In this document: positions 15,099 to 15,740 of the stretch, in pieces | Numbering within the stretch: the stretch's first letter is position 1 | Layout of the letters: each line of letters starts with the position of its first letter | Assembly (NCBI GenBank): GCA_009908535.1 | Contig: JAAAOD010000280.1 | Location: 1-15,740 of the forward strand | Direction: 5' to 3' | Length of the DNA stretch: 15,740 nucleotides | From: Verrucomicrobiota bacterium | GTDB taxonomy: Bacteria; Verrucomicrobiota; Verrucomicrobiia; Opitutales; Oceanipulchritudinaceae | Made by a program: the position numbers and the translations under genes | Notes under the pieces: generated by a model | Databases searched by the model: none | What the model was told of the DNA's origin: nothing | Seen by the model: the letters and a program-made list of their open reading frames with translations, nothing else

Positions 15099-15281
15099 TT
15101 AATGATGCAGTCGGGAGGTTTTCGGAGGCGGTTCCTTGGGCTGGTCCTCATCGCTGAACGGGAGGAGGGCGTCCTGTTCGGAACTTCCGAATTTCCTGCG
15201 CCGTCGCTCTGCGAGAAAGAGGGCAACAAAGAGGCTCACCAGCAAAAGGCTCAGGAAAACCGTGAGCAGGAGAACACTCAT
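15099..15281 (-). CDS. ccoS: cbb3-type cytochrome oxidase assembly protein CcoS-like
   Basis: A 60-residue protein beginning M-S-V-L-L-L, with one transmembrane helix (about 3-23) and then a basic patch (R-R-R-R-K) and a proline-rich polar tail. Length, topology and the hydrophobic M-x-V-L-L-L-x-x-x-S-L start fit CcoS, which is needed in some bacteria to insert heme and CuB into CcoN. The tail lacks a clear form of the F-D-D-L-E sequence seen in many CcoS proteins, so the call leans on its place at the head of the cbb3 locus. A short perfect palindrome ends right at the start codon. Confidence 0.7.
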   Translation of the reverse strand: MSVLLLTVFLSLLLVSLFVALFLAERRRRKFGSSEQDALLPFSDEDQPKEPPPKTSRLHH

Positions 15282-15301
15282 GGAAAAGCTATGTCTTTTC
15301 C
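15282..15301. promoter_or_regulatory. Perfect palindrome touching the ccoS start codon
   Basis: The sequence GGAAAAG, six bases, then CTTTTCC forms 7-bp arms adjoining the ccoS ATG at 15279-15281. In the mRNA it could fold into a hairpin over the ribosome-binding region, or in DNA serve as an operator. It is not an FNR/ANR box (TTGAT-N4-ATCAA), and no such box was seen in the 38 bp between the M48 gene and ccoS. Function is speculative. Confidence 0.35.
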
Positions 15302-15319
15302 TTCAAGGCGGCGTCAACG

Positions 15320-15740
15320 CTAAAGCTGCGGGCGGTTCGCCCGGTAGAGGGCGAGGGCTTCCGGCATGGCCTCGCGGAGCGTTTGCAGGCGTGTCCGGTA
15401 CGACGGATGGGTGGAAAGGAATTCCGGTGGTGCGGACCCGCCCGCCCCCTGCATTTTTTCCCAGAAGGTGATGGCCGCGCGCGGGTCGTAACCGGCCCGG
15501 GCGGCGATCATGAGGCCGCGCCGGTCGGCCTCCCGCTCGTGGTAGCGGCTGTAGGGCAGAATGGCCCCCAGCTGGGTTCCGATTCCGTAGGCGAGAAGGA
15601 CTTTGTTGCGGTCGTCCTCTTCCATATCCTCGGTCAGGACGACGGCCCCGACCCCGCCGAGCGCGCGCAGGGCCTCCGCGGACATGCGCTGGTTGGCGTG
15701 TTCAAGTTCCACGTGCGCGATCTCGTGACCGATGACCGCC
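15320..15740 (-). CDS. M48-family zinc metalloprotease, C-terminal part
   Basis: Partial gene: it enters from the right edge and ends at TAG (15320-15322). The visible 139 residues start A-V-I-G-H-E-I-A-H-V, giving the zinc-binding H-E-x-x-H. The second metal site follows in H-E-R-E-A-D-R-R-G-L, where the Glu of E-x-x-x-D is the third ligand in M48 peptidases. The C-terminal S-T-H-P-S-Y-R-T-R motif is typical of the LoiP/BepA-like and related M48 proteins that act in outer-membrane or periplasmic quality control. The N-terminus, where a signal peptide would lie, is outside the window. It is on the same strand as the cco genes and ends 38 bp before ccoS, so read-through into the oxidase operon is possible. 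Confidence 0.92.
   Translation of the reverse strand, partial: AVIGHEIAHVELEHANQRMSAEALRALGGVGAVVLTEDMEEDDRNKVLLAYGIGTQLGAILPYSRYHEREADRRGLMIAARAGYDPRAAITFWEKMQGAGGSAPPEFLSTHPSYRTRLQTLREAMPEALALYRANRPQL

Overview
This window reads as a chromosomal segment from a GC-rich (by eye about 60% or more) Gram-negative bacterium. The combination of a fused CcoN-CcoO oxidase subunit, a short single-heme CcoP, a DNA polymerase X with PHP domain and a RAYT transposase made me think of Verrucomicrobiota (Opitutales-like). That placement is inference from gene content and is not proven by a marker gene. Many starts have no convincing Shine-Dalgarno sequence; ccoG and the SafE-like gene are among the exceptions.

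Layout. (1) 1-94, minus: the 5' end of ribB (riboflavin pathway), transcribed away from the rest. (2) 205-4028, plus: a tight three-gene operon (3-bp gap, then 4-bp overlap) with a DinB-superfamily protein, an NRDE/TANGO2-like protein and an 860-residue fusion of alpha/beta hydrolase, DedA/VTT membrane domain and ATP-grasp ligase. (3) 4086-5849, plus: DNA polymerase/3'-5' exonuclease PolX. (4) 5894-6924: a RAYT (REP-associated tyrosine transposase) element with perfect 24-bp terminal inverted repeats and lower GC. It is flanked by two 99-bp direct copies (94/99 identical) of the junction where polX and ccoI once met tail to tail. (5) 6975-15281, minus: a complete-looking cbb3-type cytochrome oxidase locus, in transcription order ccoS, ccoNO (fused), ccoQ, ccoP (one heme), ccoG, a 50-residue single-TM ORF, a 108-residue membrane protein, a SafE/TauE-like membrane protein, and ccoI (copper P-type ATPase). 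(6) 15320-15740, minus: the 3' part of an M48-family zinc metalloprotease.

How the genes work together. The cbb3 locus encodes both the oxidase (CcoNO, CcoQ, CcoP) and its assembly factors (CcoG, CcoI, CcoS, SafE-like copper handling), so it would supply a high-affinity terminal oxidase for low oxygen. The hydrolase-DedA-ATP-grasp protein is the least explained gene. Its architecture suggests envelope lipid or conjugate chemistry on both sides of the inner membrane, but no substrate can be read from the sequence.

The two most unusual observations are this three-domain fusion and the insertion scar around the RAYT. There, a 1145-bp insertion with a 99-bp duplication appears to have resolved an ancestral 20-bp overlap between polX and ccoI while keeping both C-termini.
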